Below are positions 53,042-62,048 of a DNA stretch of 64,000 nucleotides, piece after piece. The position numbers were made by a program, and so were the translations under genes. The DNA comes from Streptomyces sp. NBC_01198 (GTDB lineage Bacteria; Actinomycetota; Actinomycetes; Streptomycetales; Streptomycetaceae). The stretch lies in contig NZ_CP108568.1 in the NCBI RefSeq assembly GCF_036010485.1, positions 124,001 through 188,000 of the forward strand. The letters are read 5' to 3'. The stretch's first letter is position 1. Each line of letters begins with the position of its first letter. The notes beneath the pieces were generated by a model that did no database searches, had not been told where the DNA came from, and saw nothing but the letters and a program-made list of their open reading frames with translations.

Positions 53042-53827
53042 GTGAGCACTCAGGGCGCTCTGCTCTTCGCGCGGTACGCCTACCCGCCCAACGAGCTCGG
53101 CTACTGCGGCCCCGACGACGCCTCGGCCATGCTGCGGACCGAGGCGGCGGCGGAGATCGGCCTGCGGGCCCGGGAGTTCGAGGGGGCGTGGTGCTACCTC
53201 GAATTCCTCGCCGAGACCGCCGGGCTCGCCGATCCGCTCGACGAGCAGGTGGTGGAGGCGTACTGGATCGGCAACGAGCTGCTCGACCGGGCCTCGCCGG
53301 CCGCGCTGCTCGACCGGATGCGGGACCGGTTCCGCACCCAGCCGGGCGGCACCTGGCGGGAGGCGGGCGCCGGGGCGCTGGCCCACCACAGTTTCCAGGT
53401 CTTCGACGTCTACCCGTGGGCCGGCTTGCTGCGCACCACCGGCAACCCGACCGCGCTCAGCGTGCTCGACCGGTGCCGTATCAGGACCGGTCTGGTCCAC
53501 GAGGTCCACGGTGAGACCGCGACGGTCGAGTCGGCGCCGCTGGAGTGGGACGGCGCCGCGATGGTGACCGGCGCGCCGCGCCGCGAGCGGGTCCGCTGGT
53601 CCACCGGCGGTCGGGCACTGATCGCCTGCCCCTCCCCCGGTGACCTGGTCGCCCTGCACTGGGACTGGGTGTGCGACGTGGTCACCGGGGAACAGTCCGC
53701 CCGCGTCAGGTCGTTGGAGGCCCGCCGTCGCCTCCCGCCGGAGCAGCAGGCCGTTCGGGCGGCCAACGCCGGGTGGGGCGCGGGTAGTACGCCGCAGTAC
53801 GCGCCGCTTTCGCCGGTTCGGGGGTGA
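53042..53827 (+). CDS. DUF6390-family protein of the hydrogenase locus
   Basis: A 261-residue protein whose GTG follows the hypE stop without a gap. It begins QGALLFARYAYPPNELGYCGP and contains EGAWCYLEFLAE, VVEAYWIGNELLD and SFQVFDVYPWAGLLR. These are the signature blocks of DUF6390, found beside actinobacterial hydrogenase genes. No catalytic motif is known. It probably ends the operon. Confidence 0.78.
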   Translation: MSTQGALLFARYAYPPNELGYCGPDDASAMLRTEAAAEIGLRAREFEGAWCYLEFLAETAGLADPLDEQVVEAYWIGNELLDRASPAALLDRMRDRFRTQPGGTWREAGAGALAHHSFQVFDVYPWAGLLRTTGNPTALSVLDRCRIRTGLVHEVHGETATVESAPLEWDGAAMVTGAPRRERVRWSTGGRALIACPSPGDLVALHWDWVCDVVTGEQSARVRSLEARRRLPPEQQAVRAANAGWGAGSTPQYAPLSPVRG

Positions 53828-53921
53828 AAGGAGGGAGAACGCCTTGCGCCGCCGCGCACCCGTTCGCCATCGTGACCGTCCAGGCAGGACAGTCAAGGAC
53901 CGGCGGCCGGAGGGCAGTTCA

Positions 53922-54503
53922 GTGACGGAGTGGCAGTCGGAACAGTTCGGGGCCTCGCACACCGGCCGGCCGGCCGCGGTGCTCGCCGACGGGAGCGAGC
54001 CCGGGCCGGTGTACTTCGACACCGGGAGCGGTGGCGGCGGCCACCGGACCAGCGACTGGTGGGTCTACGACGGCACCCTGCGGGCGCCGCTGGCCACCGA
54101 TCTGCGCGCCGCCTGCTCCTGCGGCTGGCGCGGGGCCGCCCGCTTCCCCCTCGACTGGGACGACATCGACCCGGACCGCCCGCACCTGCACGACACCACG
54201 GGGCCGGAAAGCGACTGGGCGGGCCACATCTCCGAGACCGAGGCGCGTTCCGTGCCGCTGCCCGGCACCCTGAGCGCGCTCCTTTGCCGGCTGGAGGATG
54301 AGCTCGGAAACCTGGCCGCGGATGCCCCGTTGGCCGCACTGAAGGCGATCGCCGCCCTGGAGCACACGACGTACGACATCGCCCGGGTGGCCGCGCTCAA
54401 CGTCGAGGCGGAGGCCACCTCCTGGACGGCCGTCGCCGCCGCGCTCGGCCTGACCGAGCAGGACGCCAGGACCCGCGTCTCCCGCTACTCCCTGCGGCAC
54501 TGA
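53922..54503 (+). CDS. Hypothetical protein with a C-terminal helical (HTH-like) end
   Basis: A 193-residue protein starting at GTG 53922 behind GGAGGG (53909-53914). The N-terminal part (WWVYDGTLRAPLATDLRAACSCGWRG) has a CxC that may bind metal. The C-terminal 60 residues (LAALKAIAALEHTTYDIARVAALNVEAEATSWTAVAAALGLTEQDARTRV) look like a small helix-turn-helix. It lies 94 bases after the hydrogenase operon on the same strand. I do not recognise the family. It could be a regulator. Confidence 0.6.
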   Translation: MTEWQSEQFGASHTGRPAAVLADGSEPGPVYFDTGSGGGGHRTSDWWVYDGTLRAPLATDLRAACSCGWRGAARFPLDWDDIDPDRPHLHDTTGPESDWAGHISETEARSVPLPGTLSALLCRLEDELGNLAADAPLAALKAIAALEHTTYDIARVAALNVEAEATSWTAVAAALGLTEQDARTRVSRYSLRH

Positions 54504-54562
54504 CCGGCACTCCGGCCGGGCACGGGCGGACGGGCACGGCGGCCCCCGGGGAGACACGCTAC

Positions 54563-54581
54563 TTAGGTTAGGCTAACCTCA
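54563..54581. promoter_or_regulatory. IdeR/DmdR1-type iron box
   Basis: TTAGGTTAGGCTAACCTCA matches the actinobacterial iron-repressor consensus TTAGGTTAGGCTAACCTAA at 18 of 19 positions. It sits 5 bases before the ATG of the ABC ATPase gene, so iron-loaded repressor would block the siderophore importer operon. Confidence 0.92.
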
Positions 54582-54586
54582 CTTCC

Positions 54587-55459
54587 ATGATGGCTGGTGG
54601 GAGAGCCGGCAGTCGGTCGCGCCAGCGCGGCCATGAACTGTCGGCCACAGGAGTGACGGTGGCCTACGACCGCACCGACGTCGTGCACGACGCCGCGATC
54701 GCGATCCGGCCTGCCGAGGTGACCGCGCTCGTGGGTCCCAACGGCAGCGGGAAGTCGACGCTGCTGCGTACGCTCGCCCGGCTGCAGCGTGCCCGCAGCG
54801 GCACGCTCACCCTGGGGGCCGGCACCGCCGGCGCCACGGACGGCTTCGGCCTCGACCCGCGCGAATTCGCCCGGCACGTCGCGCTCCTGACGCAGGGCCG
54901 GCCCACGCCGAGCGGGCTCAGCGTCCGCGACGTGGTGGAGTTCGGCCGCTACCCGCACCGGGGGCGCTGGGGCAGGCCCGATCCCGGCGGCGCCGCGGTG
55001 GTGGAGCGGGCGCTCGGCCTGACCGGTGTGGCGCACCTCGCCACACGCGGTGTCGAGCAGCTGTCCGGCGGGCAGCTGCAGCGGGTGTGGCTGGCGAGCT
55101 GCCTCGCCCAGGAGACCGGCGTGCTGCTCCTGGACGAACCGACCACCTATCTCGACCTGCGCTATCAGATCGAACTCCTCGACCTGATCCGCGACCTGGC
55201 CGACGACCACGCGATCGCCGTCGGCGTCGTCCTGCACGACCTGGACCAGGCGGCCGCCGTCGCCGACCGGGTCGCGCTGCTCAGCCAGGGGCGGATCGTC
55301 GCCGACGGGCCGCCCGAGGACGTGCTGACACCGCAGCGGCTGTCCGAGGTCTACGGCATCCGGATCGACGTCGACACCGACCCCTCGACCGGCCGGCTGC
55401 GCACCCGCGCGGTCGGCCGCCACCACACCCGCAGTGAAAGGCTCCACCCCTCCTCATGA
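54587..55459 (+). CDS. Ferric-siderophore ABC transporter ATPase (FecE-type)
   Basis: A 290-residue ABC ATPase. Walker A is GPNGSGKST (50-58), the signature is LSGGQLQRVW, and Walker B is VLLLDEPTT with an H-loop in VVLHDLDQA. The best resemblance is to FecE/FepC ATPases of iron-siderophore importers. It is the first gene of a three-gene operon directly under the iron box, and its end overlaps the lipoprotein gene (ATGA). Confidence 0.92.
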   Translation: MMAGGRAGSRSRQRGHELSATGVTVAYDRTDVVHDAAIAIRPAEVTALVGPNGSGKSTLLRTLARLQRARSGTLTLGAGTAGATDGFGLDPREFARHVALLTQGRPTPSGLSVRDVVEFGRYPHRGRWGRPDPGGAAVVERALGLTGVAHLATRGVEQLSGGQLQRVWLASCLAQETGVLLLDEPTTYLDLRYQIELLDLIRDLADDHAIAVGVVLHDLDQAAAVADRVALLSQGRIVADGPPEDVLTPQRLSEVYGIRIDVDTDPSTGRLRTRAVGRHHTRSERLHPSS

Positions 55460-56487
55460 GATCGGTTCCCACCATGCCCCGCCCCGCCGGCCGCCTCCTC
55501 GGCGCCGCAGCCGCCGCCACCGTCGCGGCGCTCTCCCTGACCGCGTGCGGAACGACCCACCCGGCCGCCGACACCGACCCCGCCCGCGCCGCAGGCCCGG
55601 CCTCGGCCACCTCCGGCGCAACCGGCCCGATCACGCTCACCGACGCGGCCGGCACCGCGGTGCGGCTCGACGCTCCCGCCACCAGGGTGGTCGGCACCGA
55701 GTGGAACGTCGTGGAGGACCTCGTCACGCTCGGCGTCGACCCGGTGGGCGTCGCCGACGTGAAGGGCTATCAGGCGTGGGACGCCGCCGCCCCGCTGAAG
55801 AACACCCCGAAGGACATCGGCACCCGCGGCGAGCCCAGCATGGACACCATCGCGACGCTCGACCCCGACCTCATCGTGGCCACCACCGACCTGACGGCCT
55901 CTGCGGTGGCGCAGTTGCGGAAGATCGCCCCGGTGCTCGAGGTGCGGTCGGCCGACGCCGCCGACCAGATCGGCCTGATGACGAGGAACCTCGACCTGAT
56001 AGCCCGGGCCACCGGGACGGCGGCCAAGGCGACCGCCGCCGAGCAGGCCTTCGACGCGAAGCTCACCGCGAGCCGGAACGCGCTGAAGGCGGCCGGCCTC
56101 GACGGGGCCGCCTACGCCTTCGCCGACGGGTACGTCCAGTCCAACCAGGTCGCGATCCGCCCGTACACCGGCGGCTCCCTGATCGGCGCCGTCAACGAGC
56201 GGCTCGGTCTGAAGAACGCCTGGACGGTCAAGGGCGACAAGGACTACGGCCTGGCCACCACCGACGTCGAGGGCCTCACCGGGCTCGGTGACGTGCGGTT
56301 CGCCTACATCGCGAACGCCGTCGACGGCGACCCGTTCGCCGACGGCCTCGCCAGGAACGCCGTGTGGAAATCGCTGCCGTTCGTCAAGGCGGGGCAGGTC
56401 CACCGGCTGCCCGACGGCGTGTGGATGTTCGGCGGCCTGGTGTCGATGGAGGCGTACGCCGACGCCGTCGTCGACGCGCTGACGTAA
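55456..56487 (+). CDS. Siderophore-binding lipoprotein (FecB-type)
   Basis: A 343-residue periplasmic-binding-type protein. The signal peptide ends in the lipobox LTAC (28-31), so Cys31 is lipidated and the protein is anchored outside the membrane. TRVVGTEWNVVEDLVTLGVDPVGVADVKGYQAWD and PSMDTIATLDPDLIVATTDL are typical of the iron-siderophore-binding family. It delivers the ferric chelate to the permease encoded next. The ATG at 55456 overlaps the ATPase stop; ATG 55474 is an alternative. Confidence 0.92.
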   Translation: MRSVPTMPRPAGRLLGAAAAATVAALSLTACGTTHPAADTDPARAAGPASATSGATGPITLTDAAGTAVRLDAPATRVVGTEWNVVEDLVTLGVDPVGVADVKGYQAWDAAAPLKNTPKDIGTRGEPSMDTIATLDPDLIVATTDLTASAVAQLRKIAPVLEVRSADAADQIGLMTRNLDLIARATGTAAKATAAEQAFDAKLTASRNALKAAGLDGAAYAFADGYVQSNQVAIRPYTGGSLIGAVNERLGLKNAWTVKGDKDYGLATTDVEGLTGLGDVRFAYIANAVDGDPFADGLARNAVWKSLPFVKAGQVHRLPDGVWMFGGLVSMEAYADAVVDALT

Positions 56488-56491
56488 CGCC

Positions 56492-58567
56492 ATGGCCGTC
56501 ACCACACCACCGCTCGCGCCCGCTTCCGAACGCCGGTCCGTGGCCACGCCCTCGGCGGGCGCGGCCGCGGTGACGGCGGCGCTGGTCCTGCTGGTCGCAG
56601 CGCTCGCCGTCGTCGACATCACCCAGGGAACGGCCGCGGTCGGCGCGACCCAGGTGTGGAAGGCGGTCACCGGCCACGCCGACCCGGGCGACGCCTCCGT
56701 GGTGATCGCCTCGCGGCTGCCGAGGGCGGCCGCCGCCGTGCTGGTCGGCGTCGCCCTCGGCGCCGCGGGCGCCGCCTTGCAGGCGGTGAGCCGGAACGTG
56801 CTGGCCGCACCCGACACGCTCGCGGTGAACGCCGGTTCGTATCTCGCGCTGGGACTGCTCACCGTCACCGGTGCGTCCATGCCGCTGCTCGCCTCCTCCG
56901 GCGTCGCGTTCGCCAGCGGCCTCGCGGCGGCGGCCGTCGTCCTCGGGCTGTCCGGGCTGGGTACGGGGACGGTGCGGCTCGTACTGGCCGGCAGCGCACT
57001 CGCGCTGGGACTGGGCTCGGTCACCGACGCGCTGCTCCTGCTCTTCCCCGAGCAGACCAACGGCCTCTACCAGTGGAGCCAGGGCAGCGTCAGCCAGAAC
57101 GGCTTCGACGGCGTCGCGCAGATGGCGCCGGTCGTGCTGCTCGCGCTGGCCGGGCTGCTGCTTCTCGCCGGCCGCGTCGACGCCCTCACGCTGGGCGACG
57201 ACGCGGCCCGCGGGCTCGGCGTGCCGGTGCGGGGCACCCGGGTCACCGTCGTCGTGCTCGCCTCGCTGCTCTCGGCCGCCGCGGTGTCGCTGGCCGGTCC
57301 GATCGGCTTCGTGGGCCTGTGCGCGCCGGCACTCGGCCGGCCACTGGCCGGCCGGTTGCGCGGCTTCACCCGGGCGCGGGCGGCCATGCCCTTCGCCGGC
57401 CTGGTCGGCGCGGCGCTGGTGCTCGGCTCCGACGTCCTGCTGCGGGCTGTTGTGAGCGCCGAGTCCGCGGTCGCGGTGCCGACCGGGGTGATCACCAGCG
57501 CCGTCGGCGCGGTGTTCCTCGTCGTCATGGCACTGCGCACCCAGGACCCCGGGGCGTCCGCCGCACCCGACCGGTCGCGTATCCCAGGCCGGGCGGCGTA
57601 CGCCGTCACCGTCGCCGTCCTGACGGCGGTGCTCGTCGGCGTGGTGACCGCCGCGGTGCTGCTCGGCGACACCCGGCTGCTGCTCGGCGACGTGGTGAAC
57701 TGGGCGCAGGGGCGCGGCGACCATGTCGTCACCTTCGTCCTCGACACCCGGGTGCCGCGGGTGCTCGCCGCGCTGCTCGCCGGGGCGGCGCTCGCGCTGG
57801 CCGGGACGCTCGTGCAGGCCGTGACCCGCAACCCGCTCGCGGATCCCGGTGTCCTCGGCGTCTCCGGCGGGGCCGGGCTGGGGGCCGTACTGCTCGTCAC
57901 CACCGTGCCGGCCGCCGGTTCGTGGAGCGTGGCGGGCGCGGCCTTCGCCGGGGCGTCGGCCACCGCGGCCCTGGTCTTCGGGCTCGCGGCCCGCGGCGGC
58001 TTCCGGCAGAACCGCCTCGTGCTCGTCGGCGTGGGCGCCTCGGCCGGGACCACGGCCCTCATCAGCCTGCTGATCGTCCTCACCGACCCGTTCAACGCCA
58101 CGAAGGCGCTGACCTGGCTGTCCGGTTCGACCTACGGGCGGACGCTGCCGGACGTGCTGCCGGTCGCGGCCGTGCTGGCCGTCGGGACCGGCTTCGCCAT
58201 GGTCCGCCGCCGGGAACTCGACCTGGTCTGCCTGGACGACGACACCCCCCGGCTGCTCGGGCTGCGCCTCGCGCCGGCCCGGCTGGGCCTGCTGGCGGTG
58301 AGCGTGCTGCTCAGCGCCACCGCGGTGGCCGCCGCGGGCACGATCGGCTTCGTCGGACTCGTCGCCCCGCACGCGGCGCGCGCGCTCGTCGGGCGGCGGC
58401 ACGTGCGGGTCGCCCCGACGGCGATGCTGCTCGGCGCGACGCTGGTCTGCGCCGCCGACCTGCTCGGCCGCACGGTCATCGCCCCGGCGCAGCTCGGCGC
58501 CGGGCTCATGACCGCCGTCGTCGGGGCGCCCTACTTCCTCTATCTGCTGGTCCGCACCCGGCGGTAG
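56492..58567 (+). CDS. Fused double FecCD-type siderophore permease (FhuB-like)
   Basis: A 691-residue membrane protein made of two FecCD permease units in tandem, with about twenty transmembrane helices. Each half has the pattern VIASRLPRAAAAVLVGVALGAAGAALQAVSRNVLAAPD or FVLDTRVPRVLAALLAGAALALAGTLVQAVTRNPLADP, and GPIGFVGL(C/V)AP before the end. FhuB of E. coli has the same fused design. The gene is 4 bases after the lipoprotein gene, under the same iron box. Chelate specificity unknown. Confidence 0.93.
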   Translation: MAVTTPPLAPASERRSVATPSAGAAAVTAALVLLVAALAVVDITQGTAAVGATQVWKAVTGHADPGDASVVIASRLPRAAAAVLVGVALGAAGAALQAVSRNVLAAPDTLAVNAGSYLALGLLTVTGASMPLLASSGVAFASGLAAAAVVLGLSGLGTGTVRLVLAGSALALGLGSVTDALLLLFPEQTNGLYQWSQGSVSQNGFDGVAQMAPVVLLALAGLLLLAGRVDALTLGDDAARGLGVPVRGTRVTVVVLASLLSAAAVSLAGPIGFVGLCAPALGRPLAGRLRGFTRARAAMPFAGLVGAALVLGSDVLLRAVVSAESAVAVPTGVITSAVGAVFLVVMALRTQDPGASAAPDRSRIPGRAAYAVTVAVLTAVLVGVVTAAVLLGDTRLLLGDVVNWAQGRGDHVVTFVLDTRVPRVLAALLAGAALALAGTLVQAVTRNPLADPGVLGVSGGAGLGAVLLVTTVPAAGSWSVAGAAFAGASATAALVFGLAARGGFRQNRLVLVGVGASAGTTALISLLIVLTDPFNATKALTWLSGSTYGRTLPDVLPVAAVLAVGTGFAMVRRRELDLVCLDDDTPRLLGLRLAPARLGLLAVSVLLSATAVAAAGTIGFVGLVAPHAARALVGRRHVRVAPTAMLLGATLVCAADLLGRTVIAPAQLGAGLMTAVVGAPYFLYLLVRTRR

Positions 58568-58572
58568 CCCCG

Positions 58573-58610
58573 CGGACGGCGGTGGCCCCTGGTCCGGTCG
58601 CCGCCGTCCG
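58573..58610. terminator. Bidirectional terminator hairpin
   Basis: CGGACGGCGG (58573-58582) and CCGCCGTCCG (58601-58610) form a 10-base-pair stem, extendable by further G-C and G-U pairs. It lies in the 49-base gap between the convergent permease and aldo/keto reductase genes. Confidence 0.65.
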
Positions 58611-58616
58611 GCCGGG

Positions 58617-59657
58617 TCAGGCCGCGGAGCGGTCGGGGGCGGGGCGGCGGCGGAGCGCGGGCTGCGCGAGGGCGGGCGAGGTGTAGGCCATGTCCATCCT
58701 GCCGGTGTCGGAACCCGGCGGCGCTATCGCGTCGATCGCGTCCAGCACGTCGTCGGTGAGGGTGACCTCCGCGCCGGCCAGCAGGTCGTCGAAGTGGGCC
58801 ATGGTGCGCGGACCGATGATCGCGGACGTGACCCCGGGGTGGGCGATCACGAACGCCATCGCCATGTGGGTCAGCGGCATCCCGGCGTCCCGGGCCAGCG
58901 GGATGAGCTGTTCGACGGCGTCGAGCCTGCGCTCGTCGCTCATGTGGGCGAAACCGAAGCCGGCCCGGTGGGTGTCGGCCGGCCGGCCCTTGCGGTAGCG
59001 CCCGGTGAGCAGGCCGCCCGCGAGGGGGCTCCAGACCAGGGTGCCCATGCCGTAGCGCTCGCTGACCGGCAGCACCTCGGTCTCGATGCCGCGGTCCAGG
59101 ATCGAGTACGGCGGCTGCTCGGTACGGAAGCGGTGCAGGCCGCGGCGCTCTGCGACCCACTGGGCCTCGACGATGTCCGAGGCCGGGAAGGTGGAGGAGC
59201 CGATCGTCCTGACCTTGCCCGCGCGCACCAGGTCGGTGAGGGCGGAGAGGGTCTCCTCCACGTCGGTGTCCGGTGCGGGCCGGTGGATCTGGAACAGGTC
59301 GACGTGGTCGGTCCGCAACCGGCGCAGCGAGTCGTCCAGTGCGCGCACCAGCCAGCGCCGCGAGTTGCCGCGCTGGTTGGGGTCGTCCCCCATCGGCAGA
59401 TGCGCCTTGGTGGCCAGCACGACGTTGTCGCGGCGGCCCTTGAGTGCCTTGCCGACGATCTCCTCGGACTCGCCCTGCGAGTAGACGTCGGCGGTGTCGA
59501 CGAAGTTGATGCCCGCGTCCAGCGCCTTGTGCACGATGCGTACGCAGTCGTCGTGGTCGGGGTTGCCCTGGGCGCCGAACATCATCGCGCCCAGGCAGAA
59601 GGGGCTGACCTTGATGCCGGTCCGGCCCAGCGTGCGGTACTTCACGGTGCTCCTCAT
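58617..59657 (-). CDS. Aldo/keto reductase
   Basis: A 346-residue NADPH-dependent reductase of the AKR superfamily. The catalytic residues are Asp54 and Tyr59 in NFVDTADVY, Lys84 in LATKAH, and His in LFQIHRP. The C-terminal cofactor segment SAIIGPRTMAHFDD is present. ATG 59657 is the first reasonable start. It is divergent from a TetR regulator with two identical-core palindromes in the shared promoter region, so it is very likely the regulator's target. The natural substrate is unknown. Confidence 0.9.
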   Translation of the reverse strand: MRSTVKYRTLGRTGIKVSPFCLGAMMFGAQGNPDHDDCVRIVHKALDAGINFVDTADVYSQGESEEIVGKALKGRRDNVVLATKAHLPMGDDPNQRGNSRRWLVRALDDSLRRLRTDHVDLFQIHRPAPDTDVEETLSALTDLVRAGKVRTIGSSTFPASDIVEAQWVAERRGLHRFRTEQPPYSILDRGIETEVLPVSERYGMGTLVWSPLAGGLLTGRYRKGRPADTHRAGFGFAHMSDERRLDAVEQLIPLARDAGMPLTHMAMAFVIAHPGVTSAIIGPRTMAHFDDLLAGAEVTLTDDVLDAIDAIAPPGSDTGRMDMAYTSPALAQPALRRRPAPDRSAA

Positions 59658-59697
59658 CGGTGGGGATCCCGGCTGCTCCGCGATAGGCTCGATAAAC

Positions 59698-59740
59698 GGA
59701 ACAGCGTTCCACTGACAGCCACGATACGGAACGACGTTCC
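59698..59740. promoter_or_regulatory. Pair of TetR-type operators (GGAAC-N3-GTTCC)
   Basis: GGAACAGCGTTCC (59698-59710) and GGAACGACGTTCC (59728-59740) are two palindromes sharing the same half-sites, with centres 30 bases apart, about three helical turns. They lie in the divergent region between the aldo/keto reductase and TetR genes, so the TetR product probably binds both and controls both directions. Confidence 0.82.
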
Positions 59741-59761
59741 GCTTAGCAAGGAGGGATACCC

Positions 59762-60364
59762 GTGCACGACATGGCGACCAGTGCGGAGCACCCCCGCCAG
59801 CCCGTGCGCGCCGACGCGCAGCGCAGCATCGACGCCCTGCTCACCGCGGCCGCCGAGGTCTTCGCCGACGCCGGCGTGGACGCCCCCGTACGGCAGATAA
59901 CCGCCAGGGCCGGGGTCGGCGCGGGAACCCTCTACCGGCACTTCCCGCAGCGCTCCGACCTCATCGCGGCGGTCTTCCGCCACGAGGTCGACGCCTGCGC
60001 GGCCGCCGCGCCCGCCCTCGCCGGGCAGTACGGGCCGCTCGACGCGCTCATCGGATGGCTGCAGCGGTTCGCGGGCTTCATCGCCACCAAGCGCGGGCTC
60101 AGCGCCGCCCTGCACTCCGGCGACCCGGCCTACGACAGCCTGCCCGCCTACTTCAGGGAGCGCTTCGAGCCGGTCCTTGCGGCACTGCTCGACGCCGCGG
60201 CGCGCGCCGGCGACATCCGCGCGGACACCGACCCGTGGGACCTGCTGCGGGCCATCGGCAACCTCACCGTCCCGGCTCCGGAGGACGGCAGCGGCCACAC
60301 AGGGCGCATGATCGCGCTGCTGGTGGACGGCCTCCGCTTCGGCGCCCGGGCCGGCTCGGCCTGA
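59762..60364 (+). CDS. TetR-family transcriptional regulator
   Basis: A 200-residue repressor with an N-terminal HTH (SIDALLTAAAEVFADAGVDAPVRQITARAGVGAGTLYRHFPQRSDLI, about 22-68) and a C-terminal SbtR-like ligand domain. GTG 59762 follows AAGGAGGG, an excellent ribosome site; the ATG at 59771 is in frame. It probably represses the divergent aldo/keto reductase gene through the two palindromes. Confidence 0.9.
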   Translation: MHDMATSAEHPRQPVRADAQRSIDALLTAAAEVFADAGVDAPVRQITARAGVGAGTLYRHFPQRSDLIAAVFRHEVDACAAAAPALAGQYGPLDALIGWLQRFAGFIATKRGLSAALHSGDPAYDSLPAYFRERFEPVLAALLDAAARAGDIRADTDPWDLLRAIGNLTVPAPEDGSGHTGRMIALLVDGLRFGARAGSA

Positions 60365-60501
60365 GCGGCGGCGCCGGCGCCGTACGGTGCGGGCGCGCTG
60401 CGGGAATAGCGGCTGCCGGGCGGGCATTTGGGCGATCAGCCGTGACAAGGCGGCGCAGACCCGCCCGGCAGCGGGCGGGAACGAGAGATGAGGAGTGGCG
60501 C

Positions 60502-61413
60502 ATGCGCGCTGTGGTGATCGAGGAGTACGGCGGTCCCGAGGTCCTGCGGCTCACCGAGGTGCCCGCGCCCGTCGCGGGGCCCGGCCAACTGCGGGTGCGG
60601 GTACGCACCGCGGGCGTCAACCCGGTCGACACCAAGCAGCGCGCCGGGTACTTCTCCGCGACCGCCTCGGCGTCCTTCCCGCTGCGCCTGGGCAACGAGT
60701 ACGCCGGCCCCGTCGACCAGGTCGGCGAGGGTGTCGGCGGATTCGCCGTTGGCGACGAGGTGTTCGGCTCGGCGACGGGGCAGTGCTACGCGGAGCTGGT
60801 CGTCGTCGAGGCGGCGGACGCCGTCGGCAAGCCCGCGCCACTGGGCTGGGACGCCGCCGGCGGACTGCCGGCTGTCGGCCAGACCGCGTACACCGCGCTG
60901 GAGCAGATCGGCGGCGTCACGGCGGGCGAGACCCTGCTCGTGCACGCCGCCGCGGGCGGTGTCGGAACCGTCGCCGTCCAGATCGCCCGGCTGCGGGGTG
61001 CCGCCGTCATCGGCACCGCGAGCGAGCGCAACCACGACTACCTGCGCTCGCTCGGCGCCGTCCCGGTGGCGTACGGCCCCGGCCTGGTGGACCGGGTGCG
61101 CGAGCTGGCGCCCGGCGGCGTCGACGCGGCCCTCGACGCGGTCGGCGGTGACGCCACCGCGGTGTCGCTGGCGCTGGTCGCCGACCGGCGGCGTATCGGG
61201 ACCACGATCGACACCGCGGCCGCCGAGACGTACGGCTTCCAGCGTGTGGGCGGGCGCACCACACCGGGACTTCGGCAGCTGGCCGAGTGGTGCCGCACCG
61301 GCGACCTCGACCTGCCCAGCGTCACCGGCTACCCGCTCGACCAGGTCGCCGCCGCCCACCGCCAGGTCGAGGCGGGTCACACCCGCGGCAAGGTGGTGCT
61401 GCGGGTCGGGTGA
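60502..61413 (+). CDS. Quinone-oxidoreductase-like MDR enzyme
   Basis: A 303-residue zinc-independent medium-chain dehydrogenase/reductase. MRAVVIEEYGGPEVLRLTEVP starts the GroES-like domain, AGVNPVDTKQRAG and GNEYAGPVDQVGEGV follow, and the NADPH-binding AAGGVG is at 150-155. The structural-zinc cysteines are absent. It reduces quinones or enones with NADPH. ATG 60502 has GAGGAG upstream. Confidence 0.9.
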   Translation: MRAVVIEEYGGPEVLRLTEVPAPVAGPGQLRVRVRTAGVNPVDTKQRAGYFSATASASFPLRLGNEYAGPVDQVGEGVGGFAVGDEVFGSATGQCYAELVVVEAADAVGKPAPLGWDAAGGLPAVGQTAYTALEQIGGVTAGETLLVHAAAGGVGTVAVQIARLRGAAVIGTASERNHDYLRSLGAVPVAYGPGLVDRVRELAPGGVDAALDAVGGDATAVSLALVADRRRIGTTIDTAAAETYGFQRVGGRTTPGLRQLAEWCRTGDLDLPSVTGYPLDQVAAAHRQVEAGHTRGKVVLRVG

Positions 61414-61466
61414 GCGCGGGGCGGGTGAGCGCAGGAGGCGACGGCGGGTGGGGTGGGCGTCGGTGG

Positions 61467-61997
61467 TCAGCTGACCCGCCGGGCGAGCACCTGGCCGGGC
61501 CAGGAGCCTGCCAGGAAACGGTCGGTGGGGGTGAAGCCGTTGCGCCGGTAGAAGGCCACGAGGTCGCCGTCGCCGCCCGCCCAGCAGTCCACCCGCAGCA
61601 GCCCGACCCCCGCCCGCCGGGTCTCCTCGGCCGCGTGGGCCAGCAGCGCCGCCCCGACGCCCCGGCCCGCGTAGCGCCGGTCGGAGACCAGCAGCCGGAC
61701 GTACCGCTCCGGCTCGTCGGCCGGCGGGATCGGCACCTGCGGGCTGGGCCCGGAGTCCAGCACCAGAGTGCCGACGGGGGTGCCGTCCAGTTCGGCGATG
61801 AAGGGGGCGTTCTCGGTCAGATAGCGCTCGACGCGCGCGACCCCGCCCGGCTGCCGCGAATACGGCGTCGTGCCCCACTGCTCGGTGTTGCCCCGGTCGT
61901 TCATCCAGACCACCGCCCGGTCGAGCATGCCCAGGGTGGCCGGCGCGTCGGCAAGGCCGCCGGGTCTGATCCGTATGCCGTGCGTCGTGTCGTCCAC
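61467..61997 (-). CDS. GNAT-family N-acetyltransferase
   Basis: A 176-residue acetyltransferase. ERYVRLLVSDRRYAGRGVGAALLAHAAEETRRAGV carries the acetyl-CoA loop RYAGRGVG, and LRVDCWAGGDGDLVAFYRRNGFTPTDRF is motif B. The pattern with VRLLVSD and an acidic, proline-rich insertion is common in Streptomyces. Substrate unknown. Confidence 0.88.
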   Translation of the reverse strand: MDDTTHGIRIRPGGLADAPATLGMLDRAVVWMNDRGNTEQWGTTPYSRQPGGVARVERYLTENAPFIAELDGTPVGTLVLDSGPSPQVPIPPADEPERYVRLLVSDRRYAGRGVGAALLAHAAEETRRAGVGLLRVDCWAGGDGDLVAFYRRNGFTPTDRFLAGSWPGQVLARRVS

Positions 61998-62048
61998 GGC
62001 GGCAGCCTATGCCCGGTCGCAACGCCCGCGGGGCCACCGACGCGCTGG

